Shown here in pieces: positions 1 to 7,170 of a stretch of 14,178 bases of DNA. The notes under the pieces were generated by a model. That model had not been told where the DNA came from, ran no database searches, and saw nothing but the letters and a program-made list of their open reading frames with translations. Each line of letters opens with the position of its first letter. Position 1 is the stretch's first letter. A program made the translations under genes and the position numbers. The stretch is from the NCBI GenBank assembly GCA_031552995.1, contig JAVBMB010000008.1, forward strand, positions 1 to 14,178. The letters run 5' to 3'. Source of the stretch: JAVBMB01 sp031552995 (GTDB lineage: Bacteria > Bacillota > Clostridia > Oscillospirales > Butyricicoccaceae).

Positions 1-876
1 ATGCGCAAAAAAGAGGGCGTCGACGACTACATCGCCATTGCCGGGAACTACACGGTGTTCGGCCATGTGACGCCTGTGCAGAAGCGGGAGCTGATACGCG
101 CGCTGCAAAAGCGCGGGCACACGGCGTGCATGACGGGTGACGGCGTCAACGATATACTGGCCATGCGCGAGGCCGATTGCAGCGTGGCGATGGCAAAGGG
201 CAGTGACGCGGCGCGCGGCGCGTGCGATTTTGTGCTGATGAGCGACAGCTTTTCTTCGATGATAAGCGTCATGCGCGAGGGGCGGCGGGTGATAAACAAC
301 ATCGACCGCGTGTCGTCGCTGTATCTAGCCAAGACAATTTATACCGTGCTTTTGACGCTGATTTACATATTCATCCCGTTTGCCTACCCGTTTGTGCCGC
401 TGCAAATGACCCCGATAAATGTGTTCACAATCGGCATACCGTCGTTCTTTCTGGCGCTTCGCGCCAACTATCAGCGGCCCGAGGGGCGTATGCTTACGAA
501 TATACTCGAGCTGTCGCTTCCGGCGGCGGTGACGATTGTGTTCAACACGCTGTATTTGCAGACGGCCAGCCATTCGTTCGGTTTGGGCGATATAAATTCC
601 TCGACAATGATTGTGTTTATGCTGGGCGTCGTCGGGTTCTATTTGCTTTTGCGCCTGTCCAGGCCGCGCACGCGGATTGTGAATATTATGCTCATCGCCC
701 TGGGCGCAGGGTATCTGGCTATGTTTTTGATATTCGGCAGGTTCTTTATGCTGGGGGATTTGCTGTCCCGCAATGTGTTTTTCTATCTGCCGCTGATGTA
801 TTTCAGCTTCCACATCCACGATTTTTTGGGCGGCCTGTCGCGCCGCGCGCTCAGGCGCTGGCAGAGGAATCATTGA
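1..876 (+). CDS. Cation-transporting P-type ATPase, C-terminal part
   Basis: This is the C-terminal part of a P-type ATPase that pumps a cation across the membrane using ATP. The reading frame is open from the left edge, so the ATG at base 1 is probably internal and the actuator domain, phosphorylated DKTG aspartate and nucleotide-binding domain lie outside the window. Residues 45-51 are the hallmark hinge motif TGDGVND, which coordinates Mg2+ in the P domain. It is followed by the conserved GSDAAR (68-72 area) and EGRRVINNI (93-101) stretches. About six hydrophobic segments follow (near 108-133, 136-153, 172-188, 203-218, 226-250, 258-275). The GSDAAR/EGRRVINNI combination resembles the CtpE-like group, some of whose members move calcium, but the ion cannot be read from this fragment. 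The end is basic (RRALRRWQR), as expected for a cytoplasmic tail. P-type ATPase identity is secure; the substrate is inference. Confidence 0.9.
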   Translation: MRKKEGVDDYIAIAGNYTVFGHVTPVQKRELIRALQKRGHTACMTGDGVNDILAMREADCSVAMAKGSDAARGACDFVLMSDSFSSMISVMREGRRVINNIDRVSSLYLAKTIYTVLLTLIYIFIPFAYPFVPLQMTPINVFTIGIPSFFLALRANYQRPEGRMLTNILELSLPAAVTIVFNTLYLQTASHSFGLGDINSSTMIVFMLGVVGFYLLLRLSRPRTRIVNIMLIALGAGYLAMFLIFGRFFMLGDLLSRNVFFYLPLMYFSFHIHDFLGGLSRRALRRWQRNH

Positions 877-965
877 TATAAATGAGGTGCTGCGCCGTAC
901 AGGCTGTCTGGCTTCGCTCGCGCACATGCGCGCACACCGGCCGGCTTTGCCTGGCAGACATAAAA

Positions 966-1002
966 GCAAGAAGAGGCGCCGGGCAACGATGTCTCTTCTT
1001 GC
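966..1002. terminator. Bidirectional terminator-like hairpin between convergent genes
   Basis: A perfect 10-bp inverted repeat (966-975 with 993-1002, arm GCAAGAAGAG) encloses a 17-nt loop. Read leftward it is followed by TTTTA, a plausible intrinsic terminator for the acetyltransferase gene. Read rightward it is followed only by TTTCC, so it would be weaker for the ATPase gene. The long loop lowers confidence. The rest of 877-1050 has short palindromes (CCGGCCGG near 937) but no gene that can be supported. Confidence 0.5.
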
Positions 1003-1050
1003 TTTCCTCGGTATACGAAAATGCAGGAAATGCTTATTAGGTCGGGTACT

Positions 1051-1530
1051 CTATAAAATCATTTCAAATTCGATTTCATGTAATACCGGAATATCATTAT
1101 CTCCAATAAGCGGGATAGCAGGTTTAATTTTTCTTGAATAATCAAGTTCATTTAATCTGATAGCACACATTACAAAACCATATCGTTGATAAAATCGAAG
1201 TGCATTTATATTATCATTAGTCGTTGTCAAATATATACGTGTACAATTTTTTGAATATACAAGCTCTTCAACTCTTTTTATTAACGCAGTACCTATCCCA
1301 ATGTTTTGCTGCATTGACTCAATAGCCATGATTTCACATTCGCTATTTACAAAACGATAATAGCAATAACCAAGCAACTCTTGACTATCTGAAAGAGCGA
1401 TGAAGCAGGGCAACTCTCGAAAATCATATAATTCACGATGTACAGCGATCTGAAGCCCGCCGCCAAAGCTATGTGCGACAATTCGCTCTAAATCCTCTTT
1501 ATACTCATTTGTCAATTCAACAATATCCAT
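1051..1530 (-). CDS. GNAT family N-acetyltransferase
   Basis: A 159-residue GCN5-related N-acetyltransferase, which transfers the acetyl group of acetyl-CoA to an amine; the substrate is unknown. The acetyl-CoA pyrophosphate-binding motif A is visible at about 72-86, with the QQNIGIGTAL signature (Q/R-x-x-G-x-G/A). Motif B follows at about 109-119 (NALRFYQRYGF), typical of the family. Length fits a single GNAT domain. The start is supported by AAGGTG five bases upstream of the ATG and by a promoter further upstream. The gene is about 34% GC by hand count (163 G+C in 480 bases), against well over 50% in neighbouring genes, and uses many AT-ending codons, which suggests horizontal acquisition. 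It has its own promoter and terminator and is not in an operon. Protein or small-molecule acetylation, including antibiotic modification, are all possible. Confidence 0.9.
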   Translation of the reverse strand: MDIVELTNEYKEDLERIVAHSFGGGLQIAVHRELYDFRELPCFIALSDSQELLGYCYYRFVNSECEIMAIESMQQNIGIGTALIKRVEELVYSKNCTRIYLTTTNDNINALRFYQRYGFVMCAIRLNELDYSRKIKPAIPLIGDNDIPVLHEIEFEMIL

Positions 1531-1573
1531 AATTACACCTTCCCCTAATATAAATTATCTTCACCAATAATTC

Positions 1574-1601
1574 ATTATACCACGCTTGCTTTGCAAGGCA
1601 A
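1574..1601 (-). promoter_or_regulatory. Promoter of the GNAT gene
   Basis: On the minus strand TTGCCT (1596-1601) and a perfect TATAAT (1574-1579) are separated by 16 bases, matching a vegetative sigma-A promoter. It lies about 45-70 bases upstream of the acetyltransferase start, in AT-rich DNA like the gene itself, so promoter and gene probably arrived together. Confidence 0.65.
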
Positions 1602-1665
1602 ATCAAAATAAAGCAAACCGTTACGCCGCAAGCATAGCAGGCGGGTATCCGATTCCGTATAAACA

Positions 1666-1723
1666 AAAGACCCCGCAAGGCCTTACGGCATTGCAGGGTC
1701 TTTGACATAATTCTCTTATGTCA
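1666..1723 (-). terminator. Terminator of the SLH protein gene, with an extra hairpin next to the stop codon
   Basis: Reading leftward after the stop codon at 1726-1728 there are two consecutive hairpins. The first has an 8-bp perfect stem (1703-1710 with 1716-1723, arm TGACATAA) and a 5-nt loop, and starts two bases past the stop. The second has an 8-bp stem (1666-1673 with 1696-1703, arm AAAGACCC), extended inward by GCAA/TTGC after one mismatch, and is followed by TTTTGTTT on the minus strand. The second is a good intrinsic terminator. The two share one base (1703), so they cannot both be fully formed. The rest of 1531-1665 holds only the GNAT promoter region. Confidence 0.75.
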
Positions 1724-1725
1724 AA

Positions 1726-4700
1726 TCAGTAAAACTTATACAGCAGCGAGGCGAGCTCGGCCCTTGTAATCGTCAGCAGCGGCTTGATATCGTTGCTGCC
1801 GGTGTAGCCGTTTATTACTCCCATGCCATACAGCAGGTCTATATGGTCGGCCGCCCAGTAGGGGATGGTGTCGCGGTCGCCAAACGTCGATTTCTGGTAG
1901 TTGTATCCGCGCTGCACCGTGCGGCCAAGTATTGTCATCACCTGCGCGCGCGTCGTGCTGGCGTTCGGGCTGAATATGCGGTTGCCGGCATTGTCATATC
2001 CGCCGACCATTATGCCCATGCTGAACATTGCGCGCACATGCGGCAGCGCCCAGTCGGGGATGTCCGCCGAGTCGATGTACGGCAGCGGTTGAGTTTCGTA
2101 TTTGGCGGTTTCCGCGCCAAGATAGCGTGAGATAATCGTCGCCGCCATGGCGTTTGTAACGGTCATCTGCGGGTTGAACTTCGTATCCTTGGAGAACACG
2201 CCGCGCAGGCTCAGGTATTCGGCATATTCGCCGAACCAGATGCCTGTTGTGTCGCTGAAAACATGGCTTTGGCTCGCGCCGCTGTCTATGCTGGCGCGGG
2301 ACATGTTATATGTGAAGTCGCGCGCCGTCAGCGTGATGCGGTGCCGCGCCTCGTCAAGCGGCAGCTGCGCCGTTACAAGCCCCGTCGCGGCGTCGTATGC
2401 CAGAGGCACCGCCCTGCCGTCGACCGTCAGCTTCAGCATATCGGCCGTCATCGGTATCGGATAGTCGTCAAGAACGGTCGCGGTGACGTCGGCGCCGTCA
2501 TAGGCCAAATCGGATATACGCGGCGCGAGGTGGTCGTAAATAGCCTTGCCGAAATAGCATGTAAGCTGGTCGACGCATATCTTGTAGTCGGTCACCGAGT
2601 AGGCTATGGTATAGAACCCGGCAATGCCCGTCGCGCCGGCAGGAATCGCCGCGGTGTAGAAGTTCCACTCGTCTGTGACAGCCATCGGGTCGCCCTTTAT
2701 CTGCCCGGTCGGGGAGTTGTAGACGATGCCTATCGTGCCCTTGCCGCGAATCATCATGCTGAGATGTGTCGCGCCGGCGGGGAAGGTATACGCCTTATCG
2801 GGCGTAAATGCCGCGGTATCGCCTATCTGTACGGCGTGGAAGCCGAGTACGAGCGCGCCGTTGCCGTAGCGTGCGTTTTCGGGCGCGTTTATTACATTGG
2901 CCGACGCCGTGGACAGCGATACCACAGCCGGGTCAACCGGCACGGACGGGTCGGTTGGGGCGGGCGGCAATGTCGCCGCCGTGTATGTCCTTGCCGTCTC
3001 GAAGCCCTCAATCACCTGCGGGGCCTGGCCGACCTTGACGGGCAATGTGAGGATATATTCATTCCAGTAAGCCGTTATTGTGCCGTTTGTGCCGGGCACG
3101 CCCGTCGAAACGAACACGCCGTTGCCGTCGACGGAGCCGATGCCGCCGGATACCTCGAATGTGAACTGCGCGTCTTGCGAGACGAGCCTGCGCAGCCCGT
3201 CGGTCGCGTACATGTCAAGGTCGGTCACGCTGTCGGGCGCGACTGCAAGCGTACTCAGCGCCGCGCTCGTCCCGGCGCGCACAAAGGATATCCGCGCCGG
3301 GGAGGCCACCACGTCTATCACGGCCGGGCTTCCGTAAAACCCGCCGCTGTCGACATCGATATAGGAGACGCCGGCCTCGTATCCGGAGTAAAATATGCCG
3401 TTTGATACCTCTCCCTCGCCGCCGGATACAAACAGCTCTCCGCTGTACTCGCCGCCTGGGAAGTAGTCGCCGTTATATGTCAGCGCGCTGACTGGCATTG
3501 ACGCGCCGGCCAGCACGGCCGCCGTGCGGGGATAGACCGCCGCGCGGTCGTTTGGCAGCGTACGGTCGCCCGAGTTTACAAACAGCAGGAAGTTGGCGCA
3601 CTTGCGCGGCGCGCCGTCCGACGGCGACGTGATTATTGACGCGCCGTTTTGCCCGGGGAAGCGCACGCTTGCCGACGACGAGCCGCCGCCGTCCATATTT
3701 ATCACATTCACACAGCCGGAGGCGATAAGTGTCCGCGCCGCCTCGTCAAGGCTGATGCCGTCGCTTAGCCCGCCCTGGCGGCCGTCGCAGACGATGACAG
3801 AGAACGAGCCGTCGGCGCGGACGCCGATGACGGTGCGCGCGTCTTTTTCCCTTGTGGCGGCGGGTGTCAGCGTGCTGTTTGAGGCCAGCATGTTGCCGCC
3901 GCCGCAGCTGTATACGACGCTGTGCCAGCGTGTGTCGGCCGTAGAGGCCGAGACGGTTATTGTCTCGCCCGGCTGCATGTCGGATATCCGCGTTCCCTTG
4001 ACATTGCTGTCGTTAAGGCTAAGCACAAACTGCCCGGGGGCAATCGGCGTCGCCGAGCGCTGGCCGACGGAGACGACGGTAAGCTCCAGCGGTTTGCCAA
4101 GCGCAAGATATTCCCCGTGCGCGCTTTGAAGCACAACCTCGGTTCCGGCGGCTGTTGTACGCGTGTCGGACGAAAAATCATCGGTGTACATGTATATGCC
4201 CGTTGTGGTGCGAACCTTGTTTAAGCCCTCTATTGTATATGTACCGCCGTTTAGCGGACGGTAATACGTAACCTTTAGGCGGGGTGTCCCGCATATCGCC
4301 GTGCCGTCGGCAAAAAACCCTACGGCGTTCCACGCCCCGTCGGAAACACACAGCCTCCCGTTATTTATCAGCATACCGGTCGGCACGCCGGTGTCGACAT
4401 GAAAATAGTCGGCGTTGACGGCGGCCAGCACGCTGTTGCCGCGCGCTTCGGCATAGCTGATAACATAGTTGACGTCAGATTTGCCGTACAGCTTACTGCC
4501 GTAGCCGACAATCGGCGTCACGCCAAGTCCGGGCGTATAGTCCAGCCTGACCATTTGCCGCGAGCTTGAGTCGTTCTTGCTCTTCAAAACCGTGGCGGTC
4601 AGTCCGCGGCCAATCTCCTCCGCGGTCTCGTGCTGTACATTCGCCGCAAACGACGGCAGGGGAAGAAGCGTCAGCGCCATCGCCGCGGCGCACAACAGGG

Positions 4701-4731
4701 GTAAAACGCGCTTTGCAAGGGTGTGTCTCAT
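1726..4731 (-). CDS. Secreted phosphodiester glycosidase (NAGPA/DUF2233-like) with three SLH repeats
   Basis: A 1001-residue exported surface protein. Residues 1-29 form a Sec signal peptide: basic RHTLAKR, hydrophobic core, and an SFA|A-type cleavage site near 29/30. Residues about 90-387 match the phosphodiester glycosidase domain named after human NAGPA (uncovering enzyme), including AAVNADYF (103-110), VIGVRADG (301-308), VIVCDGRQ (312-319) and the glycine/serine signature NMDGGGSSSA (345-354). This family removes sugars linked through phosphodiesters; the substrate here is unknown, though a cell-wall or capsule polymer is a reasonable guess. Residues about 390-570 look like beta-rich Ig-like modules. 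A Pro-rich linker (589-603) precedes a carbohydrate-binding-like beta module (about 605-730) and a further Ig-like module (about 735-810). Three SLH repeats follow (about 825-873, 885-942, 949-1001), which normally bind pyruvylated secondary cell-wall polymer. The start has GGAGG seven bases upstream. Domain calls are by eye. Confidence 0.88.
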   Translation of the reverse strand: MRHTLAKRVLPLLCAAAMALTLLPLPSFAANVQHETAEEIGRGLTATVLKSKNDSSSRQMVRLDYTPGLGVTPIVGYGSKLYGKSDVNYVISYAEARGNSVLAAVNADYFHVDTGVPTGMLINNGRLCVSDGAWNAVGFFADGTAICGTPRLKVTYYRPLNGGTYTIEGLNKVRTTTGIYMYTDDFSSDTRTTAAGTEVVLQSAHGEYLALGKPLELTVVSVGQRSATPIAPGQFVLSLNDSNVKGTRISDMQPGETITVSASTADTRWHSVVYSCGGGNMLASNSTLTPAATREKDARTVIGVRADGSFSVIVCDGRQGGLSDGISLDEAARTLIASGCVNVINMDGGGSSSASVRFPGQNGASIITSPSDGAPRKCANFLLFVNSGDRTLPNDRAAVYPRTAAVLAGASMPVSALTYNGDYFPGGEYSGELFVSGGEGEVSNGIFYSGYEAGVSYIDVDSGGFYGSPAVIDVVASPARISFVRAGTSAALSTLAVAPDSVTDLDMYATDGLRRLVSQDAQFTFEVSGGIGSVDGNGVFVSTGVPGTNGTITAYWNEYILTLPVKVGQAPQVIEGFETARTYTAATLPPAPTDPSVPVDPAVVSLSTASANVINAPENARYGNGALVLGFHAVQIGDTAAFTPDKAYTFPAGATHLSMMIRGKGTIGIVYNSPTGQIKGDPMAVTDEWNFYTAAIPAGATGIAGFYTIAYSVTDYKICVDQLTCYFGKAIYDHLAPRISDLAYDGADVTATVLDDYPIPMTADMLKLTVDGRAVPLAYDAATGLVTAQLPLDEARHRITLTARDFTYNMSRASIDSGASQSHVFSDTTGIWFGEYAEYLSLRGVFSKDTKFNPQMTVTNAMAATIISRYLGAETAKYETQPLPYIDSADIPDWALPHVRAMFSMGIMVGGYDNAGNRIFSPNASTTRAQVMTILGRTVQRGYNYQKSTFGDRDTIPYWAADHIDLLYGMGVINGYTGSNDIKPLLTITRAELASLLYKFY

Positions 4732-4800
4732 CGTGGGTCCTCCGTTGAGAAAATTATTTTTGCTATGCTTTTCAATTGACTATGCGCCGAAAATGCCGCC

Positions 4801-4871
4801 CGCCGGGTAAAAAGCGCGAGGCGGTATCCCGGCGCGAATGCTCGAAAAAACCGATATTCTTATACATAATA
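4801..4871 (-). promoter_or_regulatory. Possible promoter and 5' leader of the SLH protein gene
   Basis: Two minus-strand -10-like hexamers sit side by side, TATTAT (4866-4871) and TATAAG (4859-4864), but neither has a convincing -35 box at the right distance. If used, they give a 5' untranslated region of roughly 120 bases containing a 7-bp GC-only inverted repeat (4801-4807 with 4828-4834, arm CGCCGGG). The remaining stretch down to 4732 is AT-rich next to the ribosome binding site and shows nothing else. This is weak evidence. Confidence 0.25.
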
Positions 4872-4918
4872 CCTCATCACGCGCTAAAAAGATAGAAGAT
4901 TGTGTTAGATACAAATAA

Positions 4919-4947
4919 TTGCCAACGGTTGTGAGACATGGTATAAT
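4919..4947 (+). promoter_or_regulatory. Promoter of the EIIC gene
   Basis: TTGCCA (4919-4924) and a perfect TATAAT (4942-4947) are separated by exactly 17 bases, a near-consensus sigma-A promoter. Transcription should start near 4954, giving a leader of about 124 bases before the start codon at 5078, which is unusually long and strongly structured. Confidence 0.8.
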
Positions 4948-4955
4948 ACCTTCGT

Positions 4956-5070
4956 GTGCGGAGGTATACCCGATTAAACAGGGTACGCCGCACCGGCGCC
5001 GCATCCGCGTTGCACCCCTGTTTCACGCGGCTCTGCGTCAGGCTGCTTAACACTGATTTTGAAAGGCGGA
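4956..5070 (+). promoter_or_regulatory. Structured 5' leader RNA, candidate cis-regulatory element
   Basis: Just after the predicted transcription start, GTGCGG (4956-4961) pairs with CCGCAC (4988-4993). Inside it TACCC (4967-4971) pairs with GGGTA (4981-4985), leaving a 9-nt loop. A second hairpin pairs CCGCGT (5005-5010) with ACGCGG (5025-5030) around a 14-nt loop. The two loops are complementary: AAACA (4976-4980) with TGTTT (5019-5023), extendable to an 8-bp AAACAGGG/CCCTGTTT pairing if the first hairpin opens. In addition TCCGC (5004-5008) can pair with GCGGA (5066-5070), which is part of the ribosome binding region, as an alternative to the second hairpin. This has the shape of a riboswitch-like element, but I cannot match it to a named class. 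All pairings are by eye, without folding energies or comparative support. Confidence 0.45.
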
Positions 5071-5077
5071 CCCATCA

Positions 5078-6100
5078 ATGTCAAACGGCAAAGACTCTCT
5101 TGCAAAGCGAATATACAACAGGTATTTGATTGACGCTATGGGGGCAATGGCCTACGGGCTGTTCGCCTCGCTTATCGTCGGAACTATACTGGCGCAGCTG
5201 GCCAACATCAGCGCGCTTAGCTTCCTGACCCCGCTTGTCGATGTGATAAGAGACAGCCGTGTGTACGGCGCGGTAATCGGCGCCGCCATTGCCTGGGGGC
5301 TTAAGGCCGATGCGCTTGTCATGCTTTCGGCAGCCGGTGCGGGCGCTATTGGCTGCCTTGCGGGCGGGCCGGTCGGCGCATACGTCGCCGCGGTAATCGG
5401 CGCCGAGCTGGGGCAGCTTGTATCAAAGAAAACGCCGGTCGACATCATCGTCACGCCGATAGTAACAATCGTCACCGGCGGGCTTGTCGGGCATCTCACC
5501 GGGCCGTATATATCGGCCGCGATGGCGTGGCTGGGCGAGCTTGTCAACAAATCCACCGGGCTTATGCCGCTGCCGATGGGTATCGCCGTCGGCGTCATCG
5601 TCGGCATGGTGCTGACACTGCCGATTTCCTCGGCCGCGCTGTGCATCATGCTGGGGCTGAGCGGGCTTGCGGGCGGCGCCTCCACGGCCGGCTGCTGCGC
5701 GCAGATGATAGGCTTTGCCGTGATAAGCTACAGAGACAACGGCGTGTCCGGCCTTATATCTCAGGGAATCGGCACATCGATGCTTCAGGTGCCCAATATC
5801 ATGCAAAGGCCGCAGATATGGATAGCGCCGACAGTCGCAAGCGCCGTAGGCGGAGCGCTGTCGACAACGCTGTTCAAGATGGTCAATATCCCGGTCGGCG
5901 CCGGGATGGGAACATCCGGCCTTGTCGGGCAGATAACGACATACGGCGCGATGGCGGGTGAAAACGGCGCTGCGGCGACGCTGCTGGCCATCGCCGCGCT
6001 GCACTTTGTCATTCCGGCCCTCGTCGCGCTTGGCGTAGACAGGCTTCTGCGCAAAATCGGCTGGGTTAGATCCGGGGACATGAAATTGAAAAAGCTGTAA
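5078..6100 (+). CDS. PTS EIIC-like membrane transporter (PTS_EIIC_2 type), stand-alone
   Basis: A 340-residue, very hydrophobic protein with about eight to ten membrane segments. It resembles the PTS_EIIC_2 family of sugar-permease-like proteins, judged from the GLKADALVMLSAAGAGA (74-90) and NIPVGAGMGTSGLVGQ (270-285) regions and the MQRPQIWIAPTVAS stretch (242-255). True EIIC proteins move sugar through the membrane while EIIB phosphorylates it. No EIIA or EIIB domain is fused or encoded next door, and no EIIB-type cysteine motif is visible, so transport coupled to the PTS is not established and the substrate is unknown. The start is set by AAAGGCGG (5062-5069), eight bases before the ATG. 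The gene follows a near-consensus promoter and a structured leader. The basic C-terminus (RSGDMKLKKL) is probably cytoplasmic. Family call is fairly sure; function is not. Confidence 0.75.
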   Translation: MSNGKDSLAKRIYNRYLIDAMGAMAYGLFASLIVGTILAQLANISALSFLTPLVDVIRDSRVYGAVIGAAIAWGLKADALVMLSAAGAGAIGCLAGGPVGAYVAAVIGAELGQLVSKKTPVDIIVTPIVTIVTGGLVGHLTGPYISAAMAWLGELVNKSTGLMPLPMGIAVGVIVGMVLTLPISSAALCIMLGLSGLAGGASTAGCCAQMIGFAVISYRDNGVSGLISQGIGTSMLQVPNIMQRPQIWIAPTVASAVGGALSTTLFKMVNIPVGAGMGTSGLVGQITTYGAMAGENGAAATLLAIAALHFVIPALVALGVDRLLRKIGWVRSGDMKLKKL

Positions 6101-6112
6101 CATGCATAGGAC

Positions 6113-6130
6113 GCGCCGCCGGCGTTTTTT
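6113..6130 (+). terminator. Weak intrinsic terminator after the EIIC gene
   Basis: CGCC (6114-6117) pairs with GGCG (6121-6124) over a 3-nt loop, with an extra G-U pair, and is followed by six T (6125-6130). The stem is short, so some transcripts may read through into the DegV gene 40 bases downstream. No good promoter is visible between the two genes, which favours read-through. Confidence 0.45.
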
Positions 6131-6170
6131 GTTCCGTCTGCGCTGAAAATATTATTTGGGAGGCAATACT

Positions 6171-7046
6171 ATGCCGGATATTAAGTTTACGCTGATTACT
6201 GATACCACGACGGACTGCACGTTGGACTGGTTCGTCGGCAATGATGTCAAACCTATCAAGCACGGACTGGCCGTTGACGGCGGAGAGATATGGGACGAGT
6301 GCGGCACATCAATCACCCCGCACGAGGTTTGCGAGCTTATTCGCGGCGGCAAAAAGATGTCGACGCTGCAGGGCAGGCTTGAGGAGTTCCTTGAGCTGTT
6401 TGAGCAAAGCTGCAAAAATGGCCTTGACGCGATGTATGTCGGCTTTTCATCCGGGCTAAGCGGCACATACGCCACATCGTGCATGGCGGCAAAGATGATG
6501 ATGGAAAAATACCCCGAGAGCAAAATCATCTGCGTCGACACAGTCGCCGCGACGATGGGTCAGGCGATACTGAGCATGCGCGCGCTTGAACTGCGCGACA
6601 GCGGCGCCGGCGTAACCGAGGCTGCCGAAAAGCTGGAGGAAGAAAAGCTGAGCGTATGCCACTTCTTTACAGTCGACGACTTAAACCACCTGTATCGCGG
6701 CGGCAGGCTTTCGAAAACGAGCGCACTTGTCGGCACGCTTATCGGCATCAAGCCGATTATGAATGTAAGCGACGAGGGTAAGCTGACGCCGATAGACAAG
6801 GTGCGCGGCCGTATGACGGCAATCCGCGAGCTTGCAAGGCTGACGGCCGAGCATATCAGGGATGCCGGGGCGCAGACAATATATATAACGCACGGAGATG
6901 TCGAGGATGAGGCAAACCAGCTTGCCGAAGAGGTGCGCAAGCTCGTTCCGGACGCAAAACTGGATGTCAGGCAGCTTTCGCCGATTATTGTCGTCCATTC
7001 CGGCCCCGGCACCCTTGCGATATTCTGCCGAGGCGTAAGGAACTGA
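6171..7046 (+). CDS. DegV family fatty-acid-binding protein
   Basis: A 291-residue DegV-family protein. Such proteins bind a single fatty acid; some (FakB in Staphylococcus) present it to the fatty acid kinase FakA for phosphorylation. Visible family features are the N-terminal TLITDTTTDC strand (7-16), the GFSSGLSGTY motif (91-100), VDTVAATMGQ (122-131), the LNHLYRGGRLSK stretch (171-182), the IGIKPIM segment (191-197) and HSGPGTLAIF near the end (276-285). The first ligand-contact region reads KKMSTLQGRLEEF rather than the usual TSQPS, a mild divergence. Length is normal. The chosen start has GGGAGG seven bases upstream; an in-frame TTG at 6156 overlaps nothing useful and was not used. It may be co-transcribed with the EIIC gene. 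No kinase partner (FakA-like) is present in the window. Confidence 0.9.
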   Translation: MPDIKFTLITDTTTDCTLDWFVGNDVKPIKHGLAVDGGEIWDECGTSITPHEVCELIRGGKKMSTLQGRLEEFLELFEQSCKNGLDAMYVGFSSGLSGTYATSCMAAKMMMEKYPESKIICVDTVAATMGQAILSMRALELRDSGAGVTEAAEKLEEEKLSVCHFFTVDDLNHLYRGGRLSKTSALVGTLIGIKPIMNVSDEGKLTPIDKVRGRMTAIRELARLTAEHIRDAGAQTIYITHGDVEDEANQLAEEVRKLVPDAKLDVRQLSPIIVVHSGPGTLAIFCRGVRN

Positions 7047-7122
7047 GCGGCGGGGTAGTCTTTAGGCGTTTTACATCAAAGCTTTACGGTGTTGCAACAC
7101 AGGATGCAGCCGGGAATACAAT

Positions 7123-7162
7123 AAAACAGCCCGACGGGGTTCACCCGCCAGGCTGTTTTTTT
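7123..7162. terminator. Strong bidirectional terminator between convergent genes
   Basis: A 9-bp perfect stem (7123-7131 with 7151-7159, arm AAAACAGCC) has an inner GGG/CCC extension over a TTCA loop. Seven T (7156-7162) follow on the plus strand, and TTTTAT follows on the minus strand. It should end both the DegV transcript and the rpsO-pnp-M16 transcript. Confidence 0.9.
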
Positions 7163-7170
7163 GACCGGAA

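Noticed and set aside
887..1141. An 84-codon rightward frame after the ATPase gene
   Set aside because: It has no ribosome binding site, crosses a terminator-like hairpin, runs antisense into the GNAT gene and encodes no recognisable family.
1031..1723. The AT-rich GNAT region as an insertion sequence or integron cassette
   Set aside because: No transposase or integrase, no terminal inverted repeats or target-site duplication found; transfer is inferred only from composition.
2263..3405. A 380-codon rightward frame inside the SLH protein gene
   Set aside because: It is antisense to a gene with clear domains, is rich in Arg, Gly and Val as expected for a GC-rich shadow frame, and lacks a ribosome binding site.
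4956..4993. Resemblance of the first leader hairpin to the SAM-I riboswitch core (GGAGG, CCCGAT, AAAC words)
   Set aside because: The conserved GGCAACC-type strand, kink-turn and four-helix junction of SAM-I are not present, so the resemblance is taken as chance.
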